A stretch of DNA of 64,000 nucleotides, taken from the NCBI RefSeq assembly GCF_003573695.1, contig NC_039364.1, positions 231,300,784-231,364,783 of the forward strand. Direction: 5' to 3'. Position 1 is the stretch's first letter, and each line of letters opens with the position of its first letter. The DNA is from Papaver somniferum (lineage: Eukaryota; Streptophyta; Magnoliopsida; Ranunculales; Papaveraceae). Shown one piece after another: positions 22,790 to 32,942 of this stretch. The translations under genes were made by a program, and so were the position numbers. The notes under the pieces are model-generated. The model saw only the letters and a program-made list of their open reading frames with translations, had not been told where the DNA came from and ran no database searches.

Positions 22790-24136
22790 TCATCGTATGG
22801 GTTGCCTCCCATGCAGCGCTTGGTTTAAAGTCGTCAGCCCGACTTGCAAGACGAATTCCCCATACACCAATAATCTGAAAAGTTGGGGATCCACCCATAG
22901 AACCTGTTTTGCAAATAGTAACTTCACACAAACATTAGTATAATAAAGCAAAAGTGAAGCTATAGCCCAATCGAAGTTTCCCCCACACTTATTCTTGTCC
23001 ACACTTGGAAGTGTGTAAAGAATATAAAATTCAAGAACTTCTATGGTTTCTTCTTTGGAAACTTGCATAGTATGAGAATCAAATGTTTCTAATGACGGAA
23101 ATCGAGAAACAAAGTCATTCAACAATATTCTCGAAGCACATACATTTGAACCAATAAGAGGTAAAGGAGAAGAAACAATATGCAAAGGGTTAGACAAACC
23201 ATGCACAATCTCTTGTATCACATAATCCTCTTCATCCTTGAAAAACTCAAGTGAATTACTCACCTCTTTTATATCACGGTCCTCTATCAAACCTTGTAAC
23301 CATTTTTCGTCCATTTCTGCCTTAACCAAAGTCTCGACATAAACATCATCATTACAATTCTTTGCAAGCTCAATTGGGTCTTCCACAATAATGGTCAAAT
23401 CGGTCACATTCTCAACACACTCGTCATCATTAGGCTCAAACCTTGTTTCAAGGAAGCTCTGTAAAACACTAGTTTCATCATACTCATGTACCTTTTGAAT
23501 AGGTGTTTGATCATTATAAAGATCAAGAGTTGAGTCAACTACACTAATGTCATCAAATATCTCCAAAGGTTGATCCTTTTCAACACAATAATCTTCATTT
23601 TCAGACTCACCATAATAAGAATCGTCGTCAGTTTCCCAACCTTTATCACGACGCCGTTTAAGCTCCATATAAATGGTCCTACTAATTTCATCGACAAGCT
23701 CTTCTGAGGCTCCATCATCTTCCAACTTGTATAATTTCAGTGCAAGTTTTCTAACGTTAACACGCTTACCACCATTGTCCACAATAGGTTTTATTTCCCA
23801 TGACTCTTCCCTTTGAATGGGTGAATGATCATAACTACGATCTAGAGTCGGGTAAGAAAAAGTGTTGCAGAAATCGGTTTGTGCGATGTTCAGTCCATTT
23901 ATAGCATTCATACATCTCGGATAAAGCAAATTGGAAGTAGAATTGTCCCACCTAGGTGCTTGACTTACATACCCACTGCAAGGTTGTTGTTGGTATGTAT
24001 GAAAATCACCATAAGCTCTTGGATATTGATCATAGCCAATAAATTGGTTCTGATCGTATTCCGTAGATGGTGGGAAATCGTCATAGTGTTGAGGAGGTTG
24101 AAAACCGTATCCATTGTTCCAATATGCTCCGTCCAT
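22790..24136 (-). CDS. Accessory ORF of a non-autonomous LTR element (448 aa)
   Basis: Uninterrupted frame from ATG (24134-24136; MDGAYWNNGYGFQ) to a stop at 22790-22792. It is the only ORF of the element and lies about 115 bases after the primer-binding site, the place of gag. The N-terminus is Tyr/Gln/Pro-rich (PPQHYDDFPP, FIGYDQYPRAYGDFH). The middle is charged, with a KLALKLYKLED segment and KRRRDKGWETDD. Two T/SPIQ boxes (HSPIQREE, QTPIQKVHE) are followed by a highly acidic stretch, and the C-terminus has VCASRILLNDFVSRFP and WVDPQLFRLLVYGEF. The last two blocks match the nested element's ORF (14822-16431), which implies selection on the protein in both lines. There is no zinc knuckle, protease or polymerase motif. 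I do not recognise a function; a capsid-like or trans-mobilisation role is conjecture. Confidence 0.7.
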   Translation of the reverse strand: MDGAYWNNGYGFQPPQHYDDFPPSTEYDQNQFIGYDQYPRAYGDFHTYQQQPCSGYVSQAPRWDNSTSNLLYPRCMNAINGLNIAQTDFCNTFSYPTLDRSYDHSPIQREESWEIKPIVDNGGKRVNVRKLALKLYKLEDDGASEELVDEISRTIYMELKRRRDKGWETDDDSYYGESENEDYCVEKDQPLEIFDDISVVDSTLDLYNDQTPIQKVHEYDETSVLQSFLETRFEPNDDECVENVTDLTIIVEDPIELAKNCNDDVYVETLVKAEMDEKWLQGLIEDRDIKEVSNSLEFFKDEEDYVIQEIVHGLSNPLHIVSSPLPLIGSNVCASRILLNDFVSRFPSLETFDSHTMQVSKEETIEVLEFYILYTLPSVDKNKCGGNFDWAIASLLLYYTNVCVKLLFAKQVLWVDPQLFRLLVYGEFVLQVGLTTLNQALHGRQPIR

Positions 24137-24250
24137 AGAAATTGGTACATGAAACAAGAGTTCTCAAAACTATGTTAAGAACCAGAAAATAAAAAGAAAA
24201 ACAAAACTAAAAACAAAAATAAGAAACCAAAAACAAGTGACAATCACTGC

Positions 24251-24269
24251 CTCCCCGGCAACGGCGCCA
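24251..24269 (-). other. Primer-binding site, tRNA-Asp type
   Basis: On the minus strand TGGCGCCGTTGCCGGGGAG, complementary to the 3' end of plant tRNA-Asp. It starts five bases after the 5' LTR end. The same PBS is known from Athila-type elements. Confidence 0.88.
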
Positions 24270-24274
24270 AAATT

Positions 24275-27200
24275 TGATCGCTGTCATAGGCATCAAAAAC
24301 AAATTACACTTTCTCACTACTCAAAATATATAATATAGCAAGGGTAAGAAAGGATCGTTCCCACAGAGTCATCAATAAACACATTAAAAGATGCGAAAAT
24401 GAATTCTATCTAAGAGAACAACCTAACGTGTAAAAGCACTAATCAAGTTTAATTCCCTAGATGCATTAAGTTTTATGAAATCAGGCCAATCAAAGCAATC
24501 GAACGTGTAAAAGCACTAATTCGATTTAACAAAGGTTATAATTCACTTGTGACTACTAAGATGTATCACTACAAACAATACTCACAATTATGCTACTTGT
24601 AATAAGAAATTTATCACTTTTGCGTATAATAAACTCTAATCTAGCAATAAAGATGAAAGCAAACTCAATCGATTCGCGACTCGAATAAACAAGCATTCAA
24701 ATCATGTAACAATATTAACGGTGAATCATAAACGATAATACTGAGACAAAACTAATATATCAAACAAGAATTCATGTTATGTGAAATCAACTTTATCCAT
24801 AACCAATGATAAAAACTAGGTACTCATATTCATGGAGTTCATAACAAGGAGGAAGATAAAACCTATCATGTTTCTAAACCCTAGAAAAATGAAGTAGAAG
24901 TAAAGATAAGATCGAGAGCCCCGGTCAAGAAGTCTCTTATATAAGTGTCAAAGTTGTAGAAGTGCCCGTGTGCCAAATCCCAGTCTTCAAAACTCGCCAT
25001 CATGCCATAAACATCTCACGTCCAAGTCTGTCTCGGCAATCCCTTTAAGAAATCTTACTACTGGGCCTCAGAAAGCTGGATAGTCCAGCCCGTTTCCTTG
25101 TGTGTCTGTCAGTTAAAGAAGACTAACAATACAATTCATTCTCTCAGCCAGATTTCCTATCTGTGTTTGCTTACGGATCTCCTCCTAGTTCCCTATAATT
25201 TCCATATTCTCTCTTCTCCTTGCATCCAACCACAAACAACACTATCAGCAGTAGTAGCTCATCAACAGCGTGCTCGATAACATCACTCTCGTAGCAGCAT
25301 CATCCATATTCATCACTAGCTGCATCTCTTCCTTGTAGCTCCAATTCCACCACTGCCTTGGCTTACACGACTGCTAATCCAGTGTTTTGACCTCAACTCT
25401 CATCTCCATTGCGCCAATTCAATCCCTCTGAGCATCTCCTTCATGCCATACTTCCTGCAAAATCAGACCTGCTCATACTCAACACTAATTCATAGGCAAA
25501 CACTAGTTCAACATCTCATCCTCATTCTTGAGCCATAACTTACTCCGGTCTTCCGTAGCTTCAAACACCACCTCATCTATTGCACCTGCCTTCTTTCAAT
25601 ATCAGTATCACCCTCACTGCAGCCACAAGCTCATACCTTTGTTTTTTACCACCAACAACATCACCAGTAGCATACCAACTGCAACAACAGCTCTCTGCAT
25701 TCGATCAAACACCCACGAAACCATCAATTCTTCCCTGTAGTTCAAGCTCAATCCAGTACTTAAGCTTCACTAGCTGAAAAACATAGTTCACCTGCAACAT
25801 CCTACACATTCATCTAACAGTTTCTAGTAGCCTCAGATCAACATTGCATTGACCCATGATAATCACCATTTTCCCGTAGTCTTCTTAATCTCTAAACTGC
25901 ACTGTCACAACAATCTCCAGATCCATTACCACCTGCAATGCCATTACTTGAACTGCAGCTTCAATCATTTCACTAGAACATCACCTCCACTGCAATTCAC
26001 ACCTGCAATTCCATCACGAACCATTCAACCACCACAAACTTGTCCCTGCATCTCCAAAACAACACCACCAGGACCATTGCAACTACCAGAAACTGCATCT
26101 GCTAATCCATATCAACTGCATTCTCGTTCGAACTGTCGTTGCTTCAATCACCATCTTACTCTTCATCCACCACAGCACACAATCTCAAGCACACTGAACC
26201 CATAACTTCTCCAGCTGCACACAGCCACCAGATTACAATTCAGCTCAACTGCAACAATAATTCAGATCCTTGTTCTTCCTGAATTGCTCAGTACCATAGC
26301 TATACTGCCATCCAGCATCAGTTCATAGCTCCATCTCAGGCACACACTTATCTGACTTCCATGGGATCCACAATCTTCATAAACTCGAGCCAAGAAACAC
26401 CATCAGTGCTTGCAAATCATCTCATCTCTACCCTGCTGCTCTGTAAGCCATTCCACCACCAAAACTACTCCATTACAGCTCCCTTGCAACAGAAAGCTTG
26501 TTCAATTCACTGCACACCACAAATCAAACCCATTCTTCCATTTCTCGATTTCAAACTCCAAATCAAACCTAACAGCTACCACCATACAACTGCAGCTCAA
26601 TGACCATTCTTGCATTCTTGCTTCTCAACATCACCTTCAGATTCTTTCTTCAACTGAATTCTCAATTGAGAGTTCGAATTCAGCCATTTATACCCTGCAA
26701 TCCTTCTAAAATCGATCTGCTTATTACCATTATTCTTCAATTGAATCAACCATTAACCCTTGATTTCAGAACCTAATTATCAGCACAATCAACACATCCC
26801 CATGAAAATCTTCACTTCAGTTCACAAACCAGAAGCAACTCTTAATCTTCCATCACGTGATTGTCCAATTGATTTACTGCTCCATTTCGATTTCAGCTTT
26901 ATCGCCATGAAATTCAGCAGCCTAACTGCTGCGTCTCTTTCCTCTCTTTCTCATACAACCCAAATGATTAAGAAGAGAGTGCTTCTCGATTTAGGGTTAT
27001 AAGGGGAATGGGTGGATAATTGACACCCACTCATCAGGATAAGGGCCACCAACTGAAGCAACAACCCCTTAGTGATTTCATTTCCATTGTCAGTCCTGCG
27101 AGACTGACAGTTCAACTCAATTCAGTTAACAAATTCCGCAACTCTGTTATGCTTCAAAAGCTTGCAGCTTCTTCATATGAAATCGGAATGGCCTCATTTT

Positions 27201-27403
27201 TTCACCGTTGGCTTCGTCTTTTCGTCCTCTTCAAGTTGATGAGAAGAAATCCAGGATTTGAGCGAGTTCCACTTCTTTTTGCTCCATTGACTCCAAAGTA
27301 CCTAAATAACTCAAAAGCACACATAAGATACATAATTTACATGAAAACTCGCAAAGAAAGCATAAAGAATAGATATAAATCTAGATGTTTATCACACCTA
27401 TCA
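24275..27403 (-). repeat. 5' LTR of the large element (3129 bp)
   Basis: TGATCGCTGTCATAGG on the left and CACACCTATCA on the right, read on the plus strand. It lacks about 245 bases present in the partner LTR at about 10940-11200. It preserves the empty insertion site of the nested element at 25906-25910. A TATA palindrome CTTATATAAG lies at 24936-24945 (minus-strand promoter), about 660 bases before the LTR end. The frames 25528-25740, 26361-26603 and 26760-27002 are duplicates of frames in the other LTR. Confidence 0.93.
24936..24945 (-). promoter_or_regulatory. TATA box of the large element's 5' LTR
   Basis: CTTATATAAG, conserved at 11774-11783 in the partner LTR. Inferred promoter for minus-strand transcription towards the 448-aa ORF. 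Confidence 0.5.
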
Positions 27404-27446
27404 GATATGCTAATACTGGCATTGTCACAATGCCAAAAAGTAGATT

Positions 27447-28622
27447 TTTTTTTTCATTAATTTTTTTTTTGATAGGTAATACTGGCCTTCCGAAAAAGTT
27501 ACAGGTTAGAAATTCCGACCAAGGAAGGACATTATATCCACCCAAAGAAAAACAAACTGAGAATTACCAGTACAAGGAACTACATCGAAAATAAAGGCCC
27601 AAAGCAAGCCAAAACAAACATATCAAGTACGATTCAGGGTGGTTCGAAAACCACAATCTTCCAATTAAGCATGAAATCTTTTAGAGTAATGTTCTGGAAC
27701 TCGGGTTGGAGGTGCAACCAGTAAGCTAAGGTGTGTTTCATTTTCTGAATGATCTTGTCGGTGGTATGAGACTTGTTGTCGAAAGCTCTCTTATTCCGCT
27801 CTTTCCACAAGGACCATATAGTATAGCAGCTGGTAAAGCTTTGATGACAGAGGATTTCCTGGAAATAGTACTAGGTCTAGGCCATGTGCTCACCGCGATG
27901 GAAACCGTATGAGGAAGCATCCATGCGAGATTGAATTCAACTCGAAAGAAATTCCAAATGTGGCTTGCAGTATGGCAGTGAAGGGGCATGTGCACATTTT
28001 TTTTCATCACTTGTGCACAAGTAACAATGATTGACCCATGTGTGCCATCTTTTCTTGATCAACTGGTCTTGCGTTAAGACTTTGTGTCTAGCTGCTAGCC
28101 ATAAGAAGAAACTAACATTAGAAGGCCATAACTTCGACCAAATTATCTTAGGATGAACATGCTCTTGACAATCATCATCAACACCATTAGTCTTTACCAG
28201 CCAAAGATAACATTTTTAACAGTAAACTCTCCAACTTTTTGATAATCTTTCCATAATCTTACGTCTTCATTATTGGATGGAACTACTCCATTAGAGTCCA
28301 GCAAGTGAAGTAGTGCAGCTATATATCTTATGACGTTATCGTGGACTCTTCTAGTGATGCCAAAATTCCATGTTTCATAGATACTCGAGTATACTTGACT
28401 TATAATAAGCGTCTTCGTAGTTGAGGCATTGCAGGCTGCAGGAAATTAGTTTGCTAAGGACTGCTCACCAATCCAAATGTCGCACCAGAAACTTATTCTA
28501 CTTCCATCACCCAATTTAAAAAGAACAGTTAGCTTTGAAAGCTTCGTAGTTCTTGTGGATGCCTCTCCATATGCTGCAACCATAAGGTTGTTTGGTATTC
28601 TTGGTGGACCACTCTTCTTGCG
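27447..28622 (-). mobile_element. LINE 3' part (zf-RVT region), split copy
   Basis: Minus strand, continuing the reverse transcriptase at 32943-34230. After the break it reads QPYGCSIWRGIHKNYEAF, then RISFWCDIWIGEQSL (the RISFW-D-W block that follows plant LINE RTs). After several stops comes the zinc-binding region HMPLHCHTASHIWNFFRVEF, and LPAAILYGPCGK. The element ends at A-rich tracts (plus-strand T runs at 27447-27475). Multiple stops and frame changes show it is inactive. The open frame 28010-27738 is the best preserved part. No target-site duplication was found. Confidence 0.85.
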
Positions 28623-30339
28623 CCATGTGTTAAGTGCATATTTTGCATATATTTAGTGTCGAATCCATGCTAGTAGTTGTTATATATTCTTGCGAATTAT
28701 TGTATATTACTCTTGTGTTCTCTTATTTATGTTTTGCTAGGTGAATCGTCCAAAAGAAGTGAATTTGCACGTAGTTGTGCAATAAAAGAAGTTAGCTACA
28801 AGTGGAGAAGGGCTAAAGACCAAGTGAAGCTCGTTCGAATCTAGGAGTTCTTGCTATCATCTCAAAGAGACGAAAAGACAAAGCCAATGGCGAAAGAATG
28901 AGCTCAATCCGACAACATATGAAGAAGTAATGAGCGAAACGAAAAGTTAAGCTGTCGGTTGTCCTAAACTGGCAGTTAAATGGGAGGTGCTAAAGAAAGA
29001 TGTTGGAACTATCAAGGGAAAGACAAGATCGCTAAGGGCATCCCACTTTACTACTAAGGGGGCGTCCATTCTGTTAAGAGGCAGCCCTAGTGTTAAAGGC
29101 ACCAGACAACTCGTTCAGGGAACCATCGTCTTCTCCTCCCAATCCACGTAATCAAATCGGAGAGTTATTCTTCAGTTCATCACCAGCTATGAAGATAAGA
29201 TGCTGTGGCTGTGGGTTTAGCAGAAAAGAAGATTGAATGGGTTCTGAAGTAGCTACACTAGGTTAAAGAGGTCTGTGGTTGATGTTATCGGAGAGGTTTG
29301 GTCTTGGGATTGCTTTAGTCGATCAATGATCATGACGGTTGCCGTCGGAACTCATTGGCAGGGATAGTGGTGACTGGGAATGATGCGCCTTCTGTGATGG
29401 GAGTTGAATGGAAGAGCCTGATGATGCTTCGAGCTTGATGGCAGTGACGAGACTGAATGATGGAAGCAGAGACGAGCTTTGGTGCTGTTCAGAGTTTGGC
29501 CGAGATCGACGAAGGAAGGAGATGGACAGAAAGGAAGCTGAGTTACCGAGATGGGTAATGCTTCACTGGCAGTGATGATGGAACAATGGCAGTGGGAAGA
29601 TGAAGGTTGAGTTCGATCTGGGGTCTGCCATTGATGACCGAGGTGAAGAGCTGGTGATACTAATGGATGGTTGTTTGCTGTCGATTGAGAAGAACTCGGA
29701 TCATACAGGGATTAACTGCTGATGATAGCCAGTGATGGCTCGGTGATGATTAATGATCAGAGAAGCTTGCTGCTCGTGTTTGGTGCTGGATTGGAATCTG
29801 AGATTTGCTGTGACGATAATGCAGCAATGGAGAGAGTTGGAGCCGAGAATGGAAGGTTTCTTGAGCTGTTGGCTTCGTGGAAGATAATAGCTGTTGATGG
29901 AGTTAGCTGTGGAAAACGAGAAGAGTTGGAACTGTGAGTTGGAGTTAGAAAAGCCGAGAAGGAAAAGAAGTTGAAAAGCTACAGAAGAGTTAACGGCTAG
30001 AAGTTTCAGCCGTAAAACTGTTTAGAAAAGTAGGAAAACATCCAGGAAAACTTACGGCTTGAAAGTCCGGGACGTAAAAGAAAAGAGGAAAATAGGGTGT
30101 CAGTTCCACAGAACTGACAGGCCATTTAGCTAATAACGGACTTGGGCTGGATTGGGAGCAAGCCCATTGTCTACCTTCACGAGAATGATTTTTTAGGGAC
30201 CATGATTTTTTTGAGGGAACCGTGGGTTTATTAGGACACCTTCCCTATAGTGATAAGGGGTGTCCTAAAACGTTGAAATGACTAACCTACCCTTAACCTA
30301 ATTTAATTTAAAACCAACCTAATAACCACCTATATATAT

Positions 30340-30482
30340 AACCACCACCTCTGATTATCACCACCACCACCACCGCCGATTACCACCACCACCGCCGATT
30401 ACCACCACCACCACCTCTGATTATCACCACCACCAACCACCGATTACCACCACCACTTCCTCCCACCACCACCACCACCGCC
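30340..30482 (+). repeat. (CCA)n-rich microsatellite
   Basis: ACCACCACC runs broken by GCCGATTACC and TCTGATTATC words. Non-coding; inside the TIR element. Confidence 0.85.
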
Positions 30483-30736
30483 TATTTAAGAAATGTAACA
30501 ACATCAATGCAATCACAATTAAGTTATGTTACATGATAATTTTGTCGAGTATAAAAGACGTCAGCCGCAGCCTGATTCTGCCATGGGACCACTCCGGAGG
30601 TATTTTCCAACAAACCCTTCACTTTAATTTGATTTTGATTGCTTCAATCGATTAGAAATCATCAAAATAGGGTTTTAGTAGGAGTTACAGAGCCGTGTTC
30701 AGTTAGGCCGATTTTCCAAAAAACCCTAGTTTACTA

Positions 30737-31484
30737 ACCGAACTTCTTGAAAATGAAGAACACGAAGAACAGTTCGGTTCTATTGGATTTAAAACTAAGT
30801 CACCGAACTCTCTATTCGGTTGTTTCGCAAAAAAATTTAAAACTACAAAGTAACCGAACTCCACCCTTAGAACCGAAAAAAAAACGAATCCAGTCTAATC
30901 GAACTGTGTTGTTGTGGCCACTATGTTGAGTTCCAAAATCACCGAACTTAGCCAATAGAGTTCGGTTTTTTCGCAAAAAATTTTAAAACTACAAAGTAAC
31001 CGAACTTAGCCAATAGGCGCTGGAACTTCACATTTTTGTTTGTTTGTTAAGTTCGGTAACTTTACAATTTTATCGCAGAAACCGAACTCAAAGTTCGGTT
31101 GGTTAGCTGTTAGGTTCAAGTTTGCGAAAGAACCGAACTTTGTAAACTTATATACTCCTATATTACGTAAAGTTCGGTTATATCAAAAGTGCATGCAGTT
31201 TGCGAACCAACCGAACTTTGTACACCAAAGTTCGGTTAGTTGAGAACCAACCAAACATAACGCTGTAACTCCTAGAAATTCTATTATTAGAGAGTTCGGT
31301 AACCTGCGTGTTTGGAACAAGTAACTGAACTACACTTTCAGATGAGTTCGGTTACTTGTTCATCTCACGGGGCAACCGAACTACAGCTTCAGATGAGTTC
31401 GGTTACTTGTTCTTCATATAAAGTAACCGGACTACAGCTTCAGATGAGTTCGGTTACTTGTTCTTCATATAAAGTAACCGAATT
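30737..31484. repeat. Inverted-repeat array of AGTTCGGTT / AACCGAACT
   Basis: More than twenty occurrences of the nine-base word or one-mismatch forms, in both orientations and often in facing pairs (for example at 31083-31100, 31208-31240 and 31358-31400). The right third has a 65-bp direct unit (AGCTTCAGATGAGTTCGGTTAC, then TTGTTCTTCATATAAAGTAACCG) repeated three times. Frames such as 31312-31518 are by-products of the repeat. Confidence 0.85.
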
Positions 31485-32046
31485 GTTCAAAATCCAGTTC
31501 AAATCCGGATCATTTTGAAGATTAACAAATATTCTAGGAGAGGATGGAGATGAAGAATCAGATGAGTTTTCATCATTTGAATACTCAAACTAAGTGAATT
31601 GGAAAAAAAAATCTATTTTCCATGTTTTTCTCCTTCATCTTCTCTAACTCTACTCTCTCAATAATTCCACTCAACTAATAATAAACCCATCTTTTAATTT
31701 AATCTCACTAATTATTTTTAACTAAATCATTCACTATTCATCACCCAAAATTAATCAGGAGGGTAATTTAGGTATTAATATAAATATCTAGATAAGGGGT
31801 GACCTGGATTTACTTCTAATGTCTTTACCCAAAATAAAAGCATGGTCCCCCCAAAAAAACCATGGTCCCCAAAAAATCTTCACCATGTCAATACACGGCC
31901 AGCTTTTGGAAGTGGCGTATTTTTGGATATTTATCGAGTTTTGGCAACCTACTTCGCACGGAATCGAGCAAGGGTGCAGCTACAACTTGGAGATTATTTA
32001 AGAGACTTCTTAACCTAAATATCATACATCATCTCTACATCTCATA

Positions 32047-32271
32047 ATATACTTTGTTCTTCATTAAAAACCTAAGGTTTACCCCTTTAGGGGGAAACCG
32101 AGAAACGGTGTAATCATGAGAAGCTAAACTTTTATCGAGGATGAATTCAATGTTCTAAGTTTATCATGATATACTTTGTTCTTCATTAAAAACCTAAGGT
32201 TTACCCCTTTAGGGGGAAACCGAGAAACGGTGTAATCATGAGAAGCTAAACTTTTATCGAGGATGAATTCA
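32047..32271 (+). repeat. 103-bp direct duplication, 122 bp apart
   Basis: ATATACTTTGTTCTTC...GAGGATGAATTCA occurs at 32047-32149 and 32169-32271, identical by eye. It lies inside the solo LTR, downstream of its TIR guest. Confidence 0.9.
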
Positions 32272-32942
32272 TGTGAAGCTTTATTAATTATATAAATCTG
32301 TTCGGAGTTTTAATCACATCATCATTTGCTTTCGCTATTTTTAGGGTTTATGATTGATTAATTGGATTGATTTGGAGTGCACGCTAGATTGATCTATTAA
32401 TTGTTCTATTGCTAGTATTGGGTTAGGAGATAAGTAATCGTCGAATAATCATACACAAGTAGAAATCGCGAGACCTTGCAGAGGGATTCTGTGGAGCAAT
32501 TGTGAGTGAAGACAACATCAGCAAGTGAACCTTGAGCTAAGAGTTTAACTACTGGGATCAACCTAATTCACAAAGCCTAAAACGTTCGATTGGATTACAC
32601 CTTGAGTGAGCTACTATTTGGTGGTTGGGTTGGATAGTATCTGATATTGGAGAGCTTCTGTATCCGTGGTAGAAGGAGTTTTGGGGATAGCACTGAGCTA
32701 GCTGCTATTCTATGGTTGGTGATGAATGGTTCTAACGAAGATATGATAAGTATACTAATCCAGTTATCGCTTGGTAATGGTGAAGGATTCCTTGATCATC
32801 TTTCTTTTATTTGTTATTCTTTTTATTTTACTTTTAAACCAACCCCCATTTTACTTTGTTTTGTTATCTAAATAACATATCAATTACACAGCTCTATGTG
32901 GGAAATATCTCGATTAATTTGTTGTGGTTACGACACGCATCA

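Larger units (their letters stand above)
10859..27403 (-). mobile_element. Non-autonomous LTR retrotransposon, Athila/gypsy-like, with nested guest
   Basis: The element is bounded by TGATCGCTGTC on the left and CACACCTATCA on the right, and flanked by GATAT at 10854-10858 and 27404-27408, a perfect 5-bp target-site duplication. On the minus strand the order is: 5' LTR (24275-27403), tRNA-Asp-type primer-binding site (24251-24269), one ORF of 448 codons, a long non-coding segment, polypurine tract (20654 onwards), and 3' LTR (10859-20653). A second retrotransposon is inserted in that 3' LTR. Without the guest it is about 10.1 kb. No gag zinc knuckle, protease, reverse transcriptase or integrase is visible, so it must have been mobilised in trans. 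PBS and PPT spelling resemble Athila-type Ty3/gypsy elements; this assignment is an inference. Confidence 0.92.
30187..31878. mobile_element. Non-autonomous TIR DNA element (1.7 kb)
   Basis: The left end GATTTTTTAGGGACCATG and the right end (reverse complement GATTTTTTGGGGACCATG) form terminal inverted repeats of about 40 bases. They include a second GGGACCATG-like word, and weaker similarity continues into AAGGGGTGTCC versus AAGGGGTGACC. CTTCAC occurs just outside both ends (30175-30180 and 31878-31883), a possible imperfect 9-bp duplication of the Mutator type. No transposase is encoded. The interior is a CCA-rich microsatellite followed by a dense AGTTCGGTT/AACCGAACT inverted array. Confidence 0.7.
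28628..32942 (+). mobile_element. Solo LTR of 4.3 kb (including a nested TIR element)
   Basis: Begins TGTTAAGTGCATA and ends ACGACACGCATCA. Flanked by CCATG at 28623-28627 and 32943-32947, a perfect 5-bp TSD, and the LINE reading frame resumes on either side. No internal domain, PBS or PPT is present inside, so this is a solo LTR. The segment AGAAGCTAAACTTTTATCGAGGATG at about 32120 resembles the GAGGAGCTAAACCCC...GGGATGACGG part of the LTR at 13845, which suggests a related gypsy-type family and plus orientation. Removing the 1.7-kb TIR guest leaves an LTR of about 2.6 kb. The frame 29722-29937 has no recognisable features. Confidence 0.88.

Noticed and set aside
26361..27002. Open frames MGSTIFINSSQE and MISEPNYQHN with twins at 19622-19864 and 20020-20262
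   Set aside because: Again LTR duplicates. Frames are open because of base composition, with no start context or domain.
29722..29937. Open frame MIASDGSVMINDQRS as a gene
   Set aside because: Lies inside the solo LTR with no domain or gene context.
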